Shown here: piece by piece, positions 34,361-47,279 of the stretch | Numbering within the stretch: the first letter of the stretch is position 1 | Layout: every line of letters starts with the position of its first letter | NCBI RefSeq assembly: GCF_014851395.1 | Contig: NW_024040817.1 | Location: 18,750,519-18,814,518, forward strand | Length of the DNA stretch: 64,000 nucleotides | Reading direction: 5' to 3' | Origin: Micropterus salmoides | Lineage: Eukaryota > Chordata > Actinopteri > Centrarchiformes > Centrarchidae | The notes under the pieces: generated by a model | What the model was told of the DNA's origin: nothing | Seen by the model: only the letters and a program-made list of their open reading frames with translations | The model's database searches: none | Position numbers and translations under genes: made by a program

Positions 34361-36514
34361 GCAAAAGGCAAATGGACGTGTCTGTTCAACAGAAAATACA
34401 CGTATTCATCTTTCCTGCCTTATATATACATTCCCAGTATTTGTTGTAAATGAATTTAAAATTAAAGTTGTGCTTGGAATTTTTTTTCTTGATTTTACAA
34501 ATAGTAGTAGTTATAGTGCAAAACATTGTTAACCCAAGGTCCACTTACTAGATCTCTTCAAAAGCTTTCAGCCACATCACGTGGCTTTTATCAGCAGGTC
34601 ATCATCCATTTATGAATGCCACGAGATATGTGGACATAATTTCGGTTCATAATTTTTAAGTCAAACAAATCAGTTATTTACTTAATGTTCTTGCATTTCA
34701 GTGCTAACGAGTTGTCACATAAAGCTCTCTTTGATTGCTCCGGCTTTTTGCCCGGGTTAAGTGAAAATAGATTAACAAGAACAATAAAAAATAATAGTGA
34801 AGCAGAAGCATTTGTTGTTATATTTGTTGAAATTCTCTTTACATCCTGACAGCAAGCAGTAAATCCAACGCTCTTACATTTGATTTATACGGTAGGCCTA
34901 CCTGTGGCTGTGCCGTATGCCAAATTAAATGATTGGCTGGCCTATCTGCCTGGCTACCTGCATGCACTCTGCCCGTGCACTTATTGCGCATGAAAATGTG
35001 TTTTGGGGTGTCGCTTTGACGGGCTTTGGACTGCATACCTTGAATGAAAGGTCCGATAATGTTATTACAAAGAGCAGTTCTTAGATACAGTGAAGTAGTT
35101 CCTGGCTAGGTTTATTGAAAGCTGTTGTATCCATTTTGAAAATGCTTAAAAATAATATTACTATAAATTAAATTAAGTTGCAATTTGAAAAGTATGTAGA
35201 AATTACATTTAAAAAATTGCAACACAATACTATTGCTTATTTTCGTTTTACTGAGAAGTTGCTGTAACACATACCATTCATAAAGTAATGTTAAACTAGG
35301 TATCTGAATTCCAAGGAAGGTTAAAATCAAAGACAAATGGTCGATAACTACGAACGTCCACCCACATCCAGGTATCTGAGGGTTTCTTAAAGTAAAAGTG
35401 ATGCTCTCTTAACTTGGGGCTACTACTACATTAACTGCTGTGTTGAGGGTATTTGGAAAAGTGTGCAGCAATCACATAAAGATTCATTAGAGTCATTAAA
35501 TAGACTTTGTTTAGCCATAGCGGTATGAAAGATGTAGTCTCTGTATCATCTGTAAAAATGATAGCATAGTGTAGTACGTCCAGTGATCCTGAGGCTGAGT
35601 GGTGCATTTAGAGCTGTCAGTGAAGCCCCAACAGGGGGAGGAGGCATGGGGAAGGAGTCTAGGGGATGACATAGGGGGGTGGAGGGGTAGCCATATGGCT
35701 GCTGACAAGGAGAAGGGGCAAAGCTGACAGGGCCGAGGGAACAGAGATGGCAGGTGGGAGGGAAGAGGAAATCACACTGGAAGGACAACATGCTCCCCTT
35801 CTGCCAAGGCGGAAAGAACCGGCGACCTGTGTGTCTATGTTAGTGTGTGTGCCATTGACTGACAATGCTGCTGATCAAATCCAACGTGGAGGCCTGTGTC
35901 CTGACAGCACTGATGCCACAAGTCTGGACAGGGCCTGGAGTGTATGAATGACTGAGAGCCAAAGAGAGAGACGGAAGAAAAGAGTATGTGCATTTCTGTC
36001 TGGGCTGTGTGTATTATCTGTGTGTGTGTGTGTGTGGCCCAGCGTGGGTGTCAGCCAGCCAGCCAGGGTCCTCTGTGTGCCTGAGGAGCCTCTCTACCAG
36101 CTGGGTGAGCCAGGTGCTTGGTTGCCCCCTCATGCCCCCTGGCCCTCCCATTACTGCTGCCCTCCAGGCTCGCTCAGTCAACTGCCACTTGCTACCAGAT
36201 CAATATTAGCTCACATCGAGGACAACATGTCATTCCACCACTGAGGGGTCAGACAACCCATTGTTAGGCAGCATCAGGAGCTGGGTTGGGAGACAATACT
36301 GTATCAGAATGTTCAGTGTTTATTTGCTGCACATGAGATGCATGCATTGATACTGATACATTTAGCAAAAAATCACTTTTAATGCAAAAAATAAAATACG
36401 TTTTTTTTTTAGACTTAAATGTGATAATACTTTAAGAACATGCGTAAGGAATGCATGTTTATAGTGTACCAAGTGCATTGAGTTTGTGTATTGCTTTATT
36501 GGCTTTCAACCTTT

Positions 36515-36517
<3 letters not shown>

Positions 36518-36546
<29 letters not shown>
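36518..36546. repeat. (GA)n microsatellite
   Basis: About 14 uninterrupted AG units. Confidence 0.95.
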
Positions 36547-36550
<4 letters not shown>

Positions 36551-36959
36551 TTTTAATTTATTTCTCTGTTTTGTGTGTATTGGATCTTTATTAGCTGGCA
36601 TAAATTGGGCAACCAGTCAATGCTCCAGACAAGTGCAGATACTGACAAGCATGTACACTGTAAATGGCGGCATTTGCATTTATTGATTAGCAGTGTACAC
36701 AGCAAAAGGTGCATTTTCCATAATGATAACTGCACCATCTTATTGTGAACATCTTGGCTGCAGGAACACACTTGCTGACAAATCTCCAAGGACACAGATG
36801 AGCTGAATGCTGAATGTGCACATCACCATCGCTTGCCTTTTGTACATGAATGGCAGTTCAAGCACCAAGATTGTTTTCATTCTTGCTTAAGTAGTGGCAC
36901 AAAAGTGATAACTAGGTAATGACTTCTAATTAGCAATGTCCCAAAAACATATCAACAAT

Positions 36960-37260
36960 AATCAACAACATTCCATAATGTTTCTGAACATCTGCGCGGT
37001 GCTGAGAGTTTCATCAACGCACGTTGAATGATGGCCTGTTTTAATGCGGCATCAAACTCTTAATAGCTGCTTTGTACCTTTTCACGTGCGGGTTCACTTT
37101 AGAGTCATCTAATTCAAAACAGGGATTCTCAATTATGCAACGTCCCATTTACATATGCTAATTAGGATCATATTAATTATGTTGAAATTGGGTAATTAGC
37201 CAATCTCAATTAAGGCATTGTTCATTACACTAAATGCACAGGAAAGGTGTTTGAAGTTTT
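36960..37260. promoter_or_regulatory. candidate conserved noncoding element
   Basis: A dense cluster of homeodomain and POU-type words: CATTTACATATGCTAATTAG, ATATTAATTATG, GGTAATTAGCCAATC and CAATTAAGGC within about 100 bp at 37145-37220. The upstream part has GTTTCATCAACGCACGTTGA. There is no coding frame. Typical enhancer texture, not verified. Confidence 0.35.
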
Positions 37261-37278
37261 ACCCCACGCCTTTATTCA

Positions 37279-37317
<39 letters not shown>

Positions 37318-38640
37318 ACTGGGCTGCCTGCCACATCTGAATCAAGCCTCGGTGGTGTATTTAATAATTTAAGCATCCCAGCTCATACAAGGGATGCACC
37401 CACAGCTTTCATCGTTACCAAGCATATGGTTCTGTAATGAGCCTGCTTGCTTGTAAAATAGTAATGCCAGTACAGAGCAGAATAGAAGAGACAACAGCCA
37501 GGCTTTTCTCTTTTTAGCCACTCAAGCTAGCTACGGTGCCAGCGGTGGCCAATGCATTATACAAGCTTGTTTGGGTTCCCATGTCGCTAAGCGGATGCTG
37601 GGAAGACCAATTTGCACTAGCCATGAAAGGAAATGGAAAAAAAAGAAAGAAGAAGTAATGGCAGCAATAGAAGATGTCAAATGTATCCCTCTCCACCCAA
37701 AACAAACAGATTACCTGGGGGGAGGGGAGATTTAAATACTGCTCTGAACTGACTCGCAGCTGTGAATTGCATGCACAGCCAAGGTAAACATATTATCATA
37801 CTAGCGGTGTGCTTGACACATTTTGTATGCTACATAAAATACTTCCTGAACGATGTTCATTGATTCCAGTCAGAAGTGTGTAGAGGGGGACAAATTAGAG
37901 ACTAGTATGTAATTCAGTTGCCATAGTTCATTTGTTTGTGACTTTTGTGATTTTAAAAGCATTGTTGTGGGTGCCATGTGCCCAGAAGCACAGCAGGAAT
38001 CAGGATCCAGCTGGAGGTCTGGAAGTGCTCACTTCCTGGTATAGAGCCTGAGGCATTTTGGGACATGAGGTATCTCTCTGGCTGTTCCGGCACACAGTCT
38101 TCTCCGCCTTCTCCTCCTCCTTCTCTCCTAATCGCCTAAGGTGCTGTGCTGGTATGTGCATGCTTGCATATGCATGTGTGTATATGGTTTAGTCCCAGAC
38201 ACTGCAGGGAATATCATCCTCGGGGTGCTGCGGGAAGATGATGAATGATGTACTGCCCTTCAACTGTTCTTGAATAGTAAATCACCGCTCTACCAGCTTT
38301 TGATGAAAAGAGAAGTCCTCTGTCAGAGATGCTGAATAACACATGCAGTACAAGGTCAAAGGCACAAATACAATGACCTTAAATTCCCTTACATACTGTA
38401 TGTCTGTAAGTGACAGCAAAATAATTTAGAAATAGCTTAGAGAGCGTAGACCTTAGCTCTAACAACGAAGCTGTTGTGGTATACATATATGACTTCACCA
38501 GAGCATAAATCCAACAGTTTACTCATCTCTCGTCTCTGGAATACAACCAAAATGCTTTATTTAACCTGAAAATATCTGTGCCCTATTGGGACATTTCTGT
38601 TTTTACATTTTTTGCACATGTCACTAATGTCACAGTGGAG
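37261..38640. other. intergenic with GT microsatellite
   Basis: A (TG)n run at 37283-37310 is followed by AGAGAGA. The rest is unique DNA, including a complex stretch at 37500-37800, with no exon. Confidence 0.45.
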
Positions 38641-38760
38641 GGGCACCACAGTGCACCAAGTGTCTCACTCACACTTGGTCCAAGTGCCCCTCCGATCTGC
38701 CCAAGTGCCCTTCTGGTCATCCAAAATGTCCCTGTGTTTAGCTCAAGTGCCACTCTGGTG
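38641..38760. repeat. 21-bp tandem repeat (degenerate, about five units)
   Basis: The core word CAAGTGYCCCT/CAAGTGCCACT begins at 38657, 38681, 38702, about 38722 (degenerate) and 38744, spacings of 24, 21, about 21 and about 22. CCAAGTGT and ACACTTGG near 38656 and 38671 can also pair as a hairpin. Confidence 0.65.
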
Positions 38761-39375
38761 TCACCTCTTAGGGCAAAACAATTAACCCTGTACATCGAAG
38801 AAGTACCCCTTTTGCATTTTTCCACCCTGCCCCTAAAAACCTGTGCACTTTGTAAGTGAATAGTGATTCTGGCAATCTTTGTATCAGCTTTTGTGACACT
38901 CGCAGCTGATATCTGTTGATAGAGTCCTTCTGTCATAAAAAACATTTCTGGTAAAGGGATAGAATGGCAGCCACATAAAAAGGGCAGATTCATTGCTTTA
39001 TATTTTCAAAGCATAAATGATTACTCTCATAAAATGTACTACTTTGATACCATAGACTCTCATGATCCATATTAACTTTTACTGCTACACCAACAAAAGC
39101 TGCTGCAACTTTTGCAGACATTTAACTTTGGAATAAAAACTCCACATTGACAAGTGAGTGCACTGCTGATTCCCACTTGTTAAAAACCTATCTCAATACC
39201 TCAATAACCAAATGTCAGCAACATTACAGTAGGTTTTGGATGAACTGAGGCAAAGAGCCAATGTTTGATTTAATTTCTTCCCTCCACTAGGGGGAGCTGT
39301 GGTATACTATTAGAGGGCTCCCATGATATTTTGGCAGTGTAGTAAATGCCAAAGAAATGCCAGAGAATCTTGGCA

Positions 39376-39435
39376 CATAACATAACATACCATAACATAA
39401 CATAACATAACACAAAATAACATAACATAACACAA
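39376..39435. repeat. (CATAA)n pentanucleotide array
   Basis: About eleven CATAA-type units with CCATAA and CACAAAATAA variants. On the minus strand it reads TTATG repeats, which create the run of alternating CYVML-type residues in the overlapping frame. Confidence 0.9.
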
Positions 39436-39843
39436 TATGTACTGTGTACTGCAAGCGTCAGAGATGCACCTCAAATGACCAAAAAGGTAAGATATTCTAC
39501 ATTTGTCTTTTAAAATAGGGACGCTGTTTTGAAGGACACAATAAAAATGCATTTGAGGGCTTGGTGCTGCGTTTTTGTGTGGAAATGGGCTTTGTTTTGT
39601 TTTCTGTAATTGCAATTTCTGTACAGCCATCCGGTGGAGATAGACCAGTGTTTACCCCTTGATCCATGGGCTTAACAATAGGAGAGGGAAAAGATAGAGA
39701 AAGAGAACTCAGAGGTAACATTTGTCAGTGGCAGTCTGTCGTTCGCCTGATTGAATTCATGGAGAAAAACGGCGAGACTCCACCGGGGCGATGCTTGAGT
39801 GCCTCTGATCTTCATTTTCCACCGCCCCTGTTATTTTTCCTTT

Positions 39844-39890
39844 TCTCCCTCCCTCCCTCCATCTCTCTCTCTCTCTCCCTCTCTCTCTCA
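39844..39890. repeat. CT-rich simple repeat
   Basis: Consecutive CCCT and CT units, pyrimidine only. Confidence 0.85.
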
Positions 39891-40026
39891 CTGTCTGTCT
39901 TGTCCCTCTCGTTTCATTGGACTCAGATCTCTCCATCGCTCTAACCTTTCATTATGACAAGACAAAGCTTTAATCTCTCACGAGCCATTTCCCCTTGTGA
40001 CAGGCAGAGTGAGCGGTGACGGCCGT

Positions 40027-40070
<44 letters not shown>
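40027..40070. repeat. (AC)n microsatellite
   Basis: About 22 uninterrupted AC units. Confidence 0.95.
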
Positions 40071-40073
<3 letters not shown>

Positions 40074-40529
40074 GAGGTGTGTACATCTGATGCAGGTATG
40101 CCTACGACTGATTCAAGGCAAAGTGACACATAGTGACAAAGAAAGAAATAGAGAGGAGGAGGGAGTGATAAAGAGAAGGTGGCAGCAAAGAGAGATCCTG
40201 CACTGCAGACACCATATATACTTTTTTGTGATTTAACAAAAAACATTTTTAAATGACCCTACCTGTTAATGTCCTTATCACACATTTCTATCCATGTCCT
40301 ATTTCTATATATTACGTTACAGTGATATGAGGAGCATGAGCAAGTGGTAAATGACAAAAAAGTGTTATGCTAGCACACTTGAGGTAAACAACAATGCCAA
40401 CAATCTATTCTGGTCTTATACAGAGGTGGCATCAGTCGTCATATGATCACACGTGTACATCTCTGATTTAAAACATCAAACAGTGATGGGTCACCTAAAC
40501 AGTGTGTCGTCCTGTCCCTAGCTTGCCCT

Positions 40530-40665
40530 GTCCCTTATTTTGCATAGCAGTCTAAGAGCCACACTTCACAGGGACTTCATAATCACACCCCCTGCTGAGG
40601 TGACAGCCTGATTGGATATCTAAGGGAGGCACCCGCATGAATTTGCATACTAATTGACAAATATG
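40530..40665. promoter_or_regulatory. candidate conserved noncoding element
   Basis: Contains TTATTTTGCATAGCAG, CTGATTGGATATCTAAG and GCATGAATTTGCATACTAAT with octamer-like and homeodomain-like words close together. The adjacent CA array bounds it on the right. Texture only. Confidence 0.3.
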
Positions 40666-40686
40666 CCCCCCTCCCGCACACACGTG

Positions 40687-40707
40687 CACACACACACACA
40701 CACACAC
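40687..40707. repeat. (AC)n microsatellite
   Basis: About ten AC units after CACGTGC. Confidence 0.9.
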
Positions 40708-41454
40708 CACATCCTTATCCTTTTGTCTCCTTCCCTAGAACTCAATAAATTAACATCGTGCTCGCGTGGAGTACAATGATTTGGCTCTTGTGTAATAGCA
40801 CGGAGAAATGCGAGTTTATTCCTGCTTCAAAGTATTTTTTGATGCAAACAAAACATATATATGTAGAAGACAGAATTAGTTATGAGGCTTCAGATGGACC
40901 TCTGGGGAAAACATAAAAAAAATTTTGATGGTTCTGTAGCAGGAGAATAGCTATCGAAGCTTGAGGTCTGATGGAATGTGATCGAAGGGAAAGGAGAGAT
41001 GCAAGCAGTGTGTGAGACAGAGAGGAAGATAAAGAAAGAGTGTATTTCATTGCTCATTTGTGCTGAGCTGAAGAAATGGAAGTAAAGAACATGCTGGGAT
41101 TGTGTCAAGTTGGCAAAACAAGCCACCCCCGAGACTTGACACCAGGTAAGACTGCAGCAACCCCAAGCAGATGTCTACATCACAATGTTCCCACACCACT
41201 GAGGAATGCACAGGGACGTACAATACACATGCACAGGCACACATCCCATATTAAGAACCCCCACTCCCCCCACCCCACACACACACACATGCACAGTCAC
41301 AGGTTTGACAAGTTGTCTAGATGTCAGCAGATGCTCAACCTCTTTGTGCTCACTAATCCCCCCCACACATGACTTCACACATCCACCGCCAAACACCCAC
41401 ATGCACACACTCGGTAAACGCATTCAAACACATTTCATTTTTCTACGCCCACCT

Positions 41455-41880
41455 TTCCCCCGAGCTCGTCTTTGCAGCCGCTGTTTTAATGACATGTTGT
41501 GAGAGTGGCCTACTCACTCTGCTCGAGCTGAGGAAAGACCACGCAGCATCAAACCACATGATTGTTTGTGCGAGTGCCAGTGTTACGCGCAAATCGCCCT
41601 CAGTGAGAGACAATTGGCATGCAGGAGTGTTTTGTGGGCTTATTGCCAACGTCTTTTTAGTTGTATTATGAAACAAAGTCGCAGAAAGGTGTGGAGAGGA
41701 AAGAAAGGAGAAGGAGAGAGCATGAGAGCGAAACTTAGGGGAGATTTAATTATTTTTAACCAGAGGCAATTGGATAAAAAAAGGCCACAGACTTAATGAC
41801 TTAATTTAGACGTTTAATTAGTTGAGCACATATCTCTCTGGCTTCTGCCCTGCGTAATCTGTGATGAAGTTTGGTGTGAA
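41455..41880. promoter_or_regulatory. candidate conserved noncoding element
   Basis: About 400 bp of complex, repeat-free DNA with words such as CGCAAATCGCCCTC, GACAATTGGCATGC, TTTAATTATTTTTAAC and GACGTTTAATTAGTTGAG. Open frames here (41369-41796) show no domain. It may be an enhancer cluster. Confidence 0.3.
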
Positions 41881-44005
41881 TGGCGTCAGACTTTTCTCTC
41901 TCTCTCTCTTTATCTCTCTTTTCCTTTATCGAGTCTCTTCTTGGACCACATAAATAATTCCCATTGCCTCTCTGAACATGCACAATGAAATATGTATGGA
42001 TACACGCCATGGTGCTTTTGAAAAGAACTATTTCAAAGGTACTGAGGTCTGCTGAAATCTTCATGAGTGCCTCCTCTCCCTCCTTTTTCTGCTAGACAGA
42101 ATGGATTCTTTGCCAGGCTCTGCAGCCACCCCGATATATAACAGAAATATGAGAGCGTGCTTCCAAAGATTCAAATGTCATTCCAGTTATGAACAGGAAT
42201 AAATACACTGAAAGCCACACCAGCATGCACAATAAATATCACATAGTGTAATATTTCATACTGTGCAGACATTCAATACATAAAACAACATGTTTTTAAA
42301 AAAAATCAAGAGCAACTGTTCCAGCAGACATGCAAAAGAAGTTGAATTTATGGAAAATATGGTGAAGAATGGAGAAAAATACAGGACGTACAGAATACAA
42401 AGAAACACATAGCAAAGAAATATATATGAGAAACAATGTCATTCTCTCCACGTAAGTGCAATTGACTATGCATCTCACTCTGCTTTTTTTATATTGTTTG
42501 CATGTGAGAATGCCATGCCTTTGCTGAAACTCTGTTCATTTAAGTACAGCTGTAATTCCATTTACTAAGGGGCATGATATTGATGCTATTTTATTCATAC
42601 AAAAGGTTGTCCGACTGTTACTGAAGTTATAAACAATCATTTTGTCACACAAAGAAAAAAAAAGTTGATTTATTTATCTAACATTCTTGAATATTAGTCA
42701 TCATGATCCTTGGTTTCTACCACACAAGACATCAAATATCATATTACTTCTCCACCGGCAAAGGAACAAGTAGCTTCCTTGATTAGTTGCAGCAGTGAGT
42801 TCACTCTCTTTGTGTGTTCTCTCTTCATTTATACATTCTTCTCCCATTTCCTCAGTTATTCATGCCTTTGTTGCTCTCCCCTTGTCCTTCCCAATTCTCC
42901 TCTTGGTTAGCTTATGTACTTTTACTGAACCTACTTATGATTTTGAATGCATGATCTTTTCTTGTTAACCTCTAAATCCTGATGTGCTGTGCTGCTTTTT
43001 AACCCGTCTGATCATCTGACTGCTTCTTGCGTGGTTTTGCTGTAACAATGTTGTTGCTGTGTTCCTAGATCTTAACAACTACTTTTGTGAGAGCAAAGTG
43101 ATCATTACTGAAAGAAATGATGGACAAAACCACAGAAAAAAAGACCCACGTTATAACAAACTGGAATAATTTTGATAAAATTTTCTGTAATCACATTATT
43201 TCAGACCTTAACAACAAACAAACCCATCCACATCATCTATCAAGCCTCTCTCTACCCCATCTCCCTCCACTAACCCCTTTCTCCTCAGGTCCCTCACTTC
43301 TCCTTCAATTCTTTCTTTTTCTTCCTCCTTCAGTCTCCGGGGGACTGGCATGAACCTTTGTGTCACTTTCCCTTCAGGCTTTTTCCTGCCTTGTTATTTA
43401 TTTTCTTCACTTCATTGCAGAAAGTAGAGGAATGTTTTATAGAATAGGACACTTAATAATGGGAGAAAGAAAATATTGAGGGATGGCGCGGCAGTTTCTC
43501 TCTGTGCTGTCACTGAGTGCCGTGTCCTTGAACCTCAAAAGAAAAGAGGAGAAAGAGAAAAAGACAGACGCAAAAAGACAGATCCTTTTTGCACAACAGA
43601 AATGCCTTTGGCTAACAGGAAAATATCTCTTTTTATACTAAAGAAATGCACATGGGCTAGAATTCACAATATTTATCTGCACAGAGAGCAGGCTGGAGGA
43701 TGGGGATGGACTGTGTGAGCTTGAGTTGTTGGTGTTTTGTGTGTGACCAGAAAGCTAAACACTTCCTGGGTCATGGGGGGGTCTGCCGAAAGCATGTTGA
43801 AATTTAAGGGTGCCCTCTGACTTGGCTGCAGGTAATGCTGCAGGGGGTCAACATCCTATCCGCACTGCTGAGAAGGAACATGAAGTGTGTATGTACTGTA
43901 AAGTGTATGTATGTGTGTGCTTGTATGTTTGTGTTCATATCTTTGCACGTCAAGCTTGAAGTAGTCTGTGTGTTCTTGTCTCTGGGCATGCTGTCTGCAC
44001 TCAAC

Positions 44006-44014
44006 CACACGCAC

Positions 44015-44060
<46 letters not shown>

Positions 44061-44072
44061 ACACACACACAC
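44006..44072. repeat. (AC)n microsatellite with CG interruptions
   Basis: About 33 dinucleotides, mostly AC with GC interruptions (ACGCACACGC), fully alternating purine-pyrimidine. Confidence 0.95.
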
Positions 44073-45135
44073 TGTACACGTGTTTTGGTCAATCAATCAA
44101 TGAATTTGATATTGAGCTGTACTCTAATCTTAAAGTCTAAATGTTCTGGCACAGACACACTGGATCCTTCAGTTTCCCTGATGTCATTTAATAGTTCATC
44201 ATAAATGGTAAACTTTGTTAATTTGCATCTCTTCACACATATTGATGGTTGCTACCTGTTGAGCCACACCCATCAAATTAGAGGGTCCTGGTCTGGTAGA
44301 CTCTACTCACTGTCAGTTTGTAATGCAGACTTTCTGTTAAATATTTTAAATCAAGTCCATATAGGGAGGATGATGTTGAGCTACATACCATATTCTACTT
44401 CTCACTGCATCTGTCAAATTTGATAAACTTACTAATATTGTAGTCCTCTCTCTGTATGTCCCTGGTGGGTGCAAACACAGCAGACAATGACTAGCTGTAG
44501 GAAAACTTTTATCTGTCCCTTAGTTTTGAATACCACCCAAGACGACAGTTGTTCAAAGAAATCCAAACACACTTTTATTGCCTGTATTCCCACATGACCA
44601 CAATCTCAACAAAAGACTTCTTTTTGCAGAGGCATTTTGGAAAAATGCAATCAACAATGGCAGCAAAAAAGTATTTCAGAGGCCGAACACTTACAGTGTT
44701 TGTTGAAGATAAGGGTCCTAACCCAAAATGGGACTTTGTTGATGGCTCCCCATGTAGCAGGAGCACTGGTATTGCAAGAGACAAATTGTTTTCATTAGTC
44801 TGGGCCATACATCAAACATTTTTAAACTTCAGTCCCAGATTGTTAAAATATAAGCACCCAAGTCCAATCAGGATATTTTGGACGTATGCCGGTTCAAATG
44901 ACATTTACTGCTGCGCAATTCTACAAGGAAAACTACAGTGAAAGATAATAAAAAGTTTTCCCTTTCTGCACTGCTGAATTGAAGCCATGTGTTCAATCGA
45001 TATGAGTTACCCAACTTTTCAAACTGTATCTCTGACTCTCCCATCATTCCTCCCTATAGACAAAATCTCTCTCCACACTTTACCTGCCTCCCTGCACACA
45101 AACCTGAATTAATCTCCAAAGTCTTCCCCTCATCT

Positions 45136-45139
<4 letters not shown>

Positions 45140-45167
<28 letters not shown>

Positions 45168-45201
45168 TTCATGTTTGGGAGAATTGTGTTCTGGTGTTCG
45201 T

Positions 45202-45234
<33 letters not shown>
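45140..45234. repeat. two adjacent (TG)n microsatellites
   Basis: TG runs at 45140-45167 and 45199-45234 are separated by about 30 bp of unique sequence. Confidence 0.95.
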
Positions 45235-45317
45235 GATGTGCACGTCTCCTACTTTCAGCATTAGAGATTCACCAGCTTGACATGATATCGTTCCCCTGCA
45301 TGGAGCTCTGGGGCTTC

Positions 45318-45329
45318 GGGGGGGGGGGG
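45318..45329. repeat. poly-G tract (12 G)
   Basis: Twelve consecutive G after CTTC. Confidence 0.9.
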
Positions 45330-47279
45330 TTGTGTTTGCATAGCAGAGGCTGTATTCTCACTCATGTAGCCCCCAGGAGAGTTTCTTTGACACTGTCAGC
45401 CCTTTGAACTCACTGTGACATCAAACCATCAGGTCACTTGTATACAACCTCCGCACACAGAGAACTCGCGCTAATTGGCCTGCGTGCACCTGAGAGACAG
45501 TTGGGACATCAAAGTGCTTCGCCACCCAGTTGATAACAGCTTTGATGAGGTGACTTTGAGAATGTAGATTTGAGGTTTGTACACTAAAGAGCAGCTGAAC
45601 GTTAGCTATTGGCTGTGCCTGTCTGTGTGATCTTGGGGAGGAATTTGTTAGTTTGCCTTTCCACTTGCATGTCAATTTCTCTGCACTCTCTAGTAATGTA
45701 ACAAATTCTATTACCAGGCACCCTATTGTGAGCCTTTAATCAGCCTGAATGAAAGTTTACAATAAACAGAGACATGAATCCAAGTGTTGTTCTGATAAGT
45801 TACTGTCTACATGGCTTCCCTTCATTTTGTCCTGTGTCATATTCCCTTTGTGTCCGTTCTAAATGATTTCTTGTAAATATGTAATGGAAGAGTGTAATTT
45901 GTAAACAAAACCTAAATCAAAGAGAATGACCCCTAGCTTGTAAAAAATAGTGTGAAAAATCAATTTAGCTCAGAGCTCAGAACAGCCTCTTAGGGTCTTA
46001 TTTTGCCCTCCAGACTTATTGATGTCCGCTGTGTCTTTGTGTGACCCTTCATCCTCTGGAAGGTGGACAGGTGGCGGCTACTGGTGGGCCTGGAGGGCCC
46101 TGTCAACCCCATACAGTCCAGCAGCTGACCGGAGAAAAAGAGAAAGAGAAAGAGGGTAGGCAGAGTGGAGGGCAAAAGAGATCTGAAAATAGAAAGAAAC
46201 TAGAAGAGAAGTGACAGAACTAGAAAGACCTAATCCAGACAGTCCCGTGTCCGAGTCTGTGCGAGCTCTACCCGCTGTCATAGTTTCAACAGGAGGCTGC
46301 GTCCCCTCTTGACTCCAACAGGCGTGGCAAAGCGATTGGTTTCGGTCCAATATAATGGCCAGCTATGAATGCTTAGTGTGACTGCGGGGGACCATTAAGG
46401 CCACAATGGCCAACAAGACACTAAGCACTCCCCAGAGGTCCGAGGGGCCCTTTCATGCCTGTCCTGGGGCTGGAAGGGCTGCTGAGAGCTGGTGGCCAGC
46501 TGGTTCCCTGGCCCCCATGCAGCCTAATGCCATCAGCACTCTTGGCCTGCTTTGAGCTGCCGGGCGGATGGAGACCCAGGGGTGCGGGGTCTGTGTGACA
46601 CATGTGGGCATGTACACACACCTACATGTACACACACACATACACACACACACACATACAGTAGACATGGTAGTACCTGTTTTAAGTATTAACCAGAGCA
46701 ATTCTGATCCTGATGCTTCAGCCTCATCTGCCAAGAAAGCCATAGAAGGAAAGAAAGAAGCGGATGGGTACATTTATGTGTAAAATCATTTTTGTTTTGC
46801 TATTTCTTTTAAGAATTATTTCATGTTCAAAGTCAATATTCCTCTTCCATCCAACCTAACCTTATTTAGGCTAAAATAATTTGTTCGCTACTGTGTTACT
46901 GTGGTCAAACTCTCAGTGATCATGCCTCTTGACCTTATGACTTGGTTTAAGTTAAGAATAAAAGTAGCTTTTCATGTCATATCATATACAGCACTCAAGG
47001 TCATAATTAGTAATGCAACTAATAGAGATGCTGAAGCAAACTAGCACTGATATAAGTTATAAATTATATACAAATACAAATTATTAAGCCACTAATGGAA
47101 ATTGAGGTAATCATCTAGTTTATCTAGCAAAGTCATCAGTCGGGCTTCTGTAGAGAAAAGAAGGTTCAGAGGTTGTCTTCAGAGCACCATATAGGAAAAA
47201 GAACCATTGATGTAAATGCTGTCACACCCAACTCAGGCCTTTTTTTTTAATGCGTCTTCTCTCGCTCTCGGGTCCTAAA

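Larger units (their letters stand above)
33746..36960. other. intergenic, no gene seen
   Basis: Contains GA arrays (34319-34360, 36518-36546), a G-rich stretch at 35632-35700 and short GT runs near 36020. Overlapping open frames at 35510-36250 come from a GC-richer stretch and show no domain I know. Confidence 0.45.
38761..43999. other. intergenic, no gene seen
   Basis: Holds an ATAAC array, a CT-rich run and two CA arrays, listed separately. It also holds two complex stretches listed as candidate noncoding elements. Remaining sequence is unique and AT-rich. Confidence 0.45.

Noticed and set aside
35632..35690. G-rich plus-strand stretch as a quadruplex
   Set aside because: Loops between the longer G runs are about nine to ten bases, outside the usual limit.
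35511..36250. Overlapping open frames on both strands
   Set aside because: A locally GC-richer stretch lowers stop frequency. No frame has domain signatures or a consistent splice pattern.
44549..44941. 130-codon plus-strand frame
   Set aside because: No recognisable domain or motif. AATAAA on the opposite strand at the left edge hints at a retroposon 3' end, but nothing further supports it.
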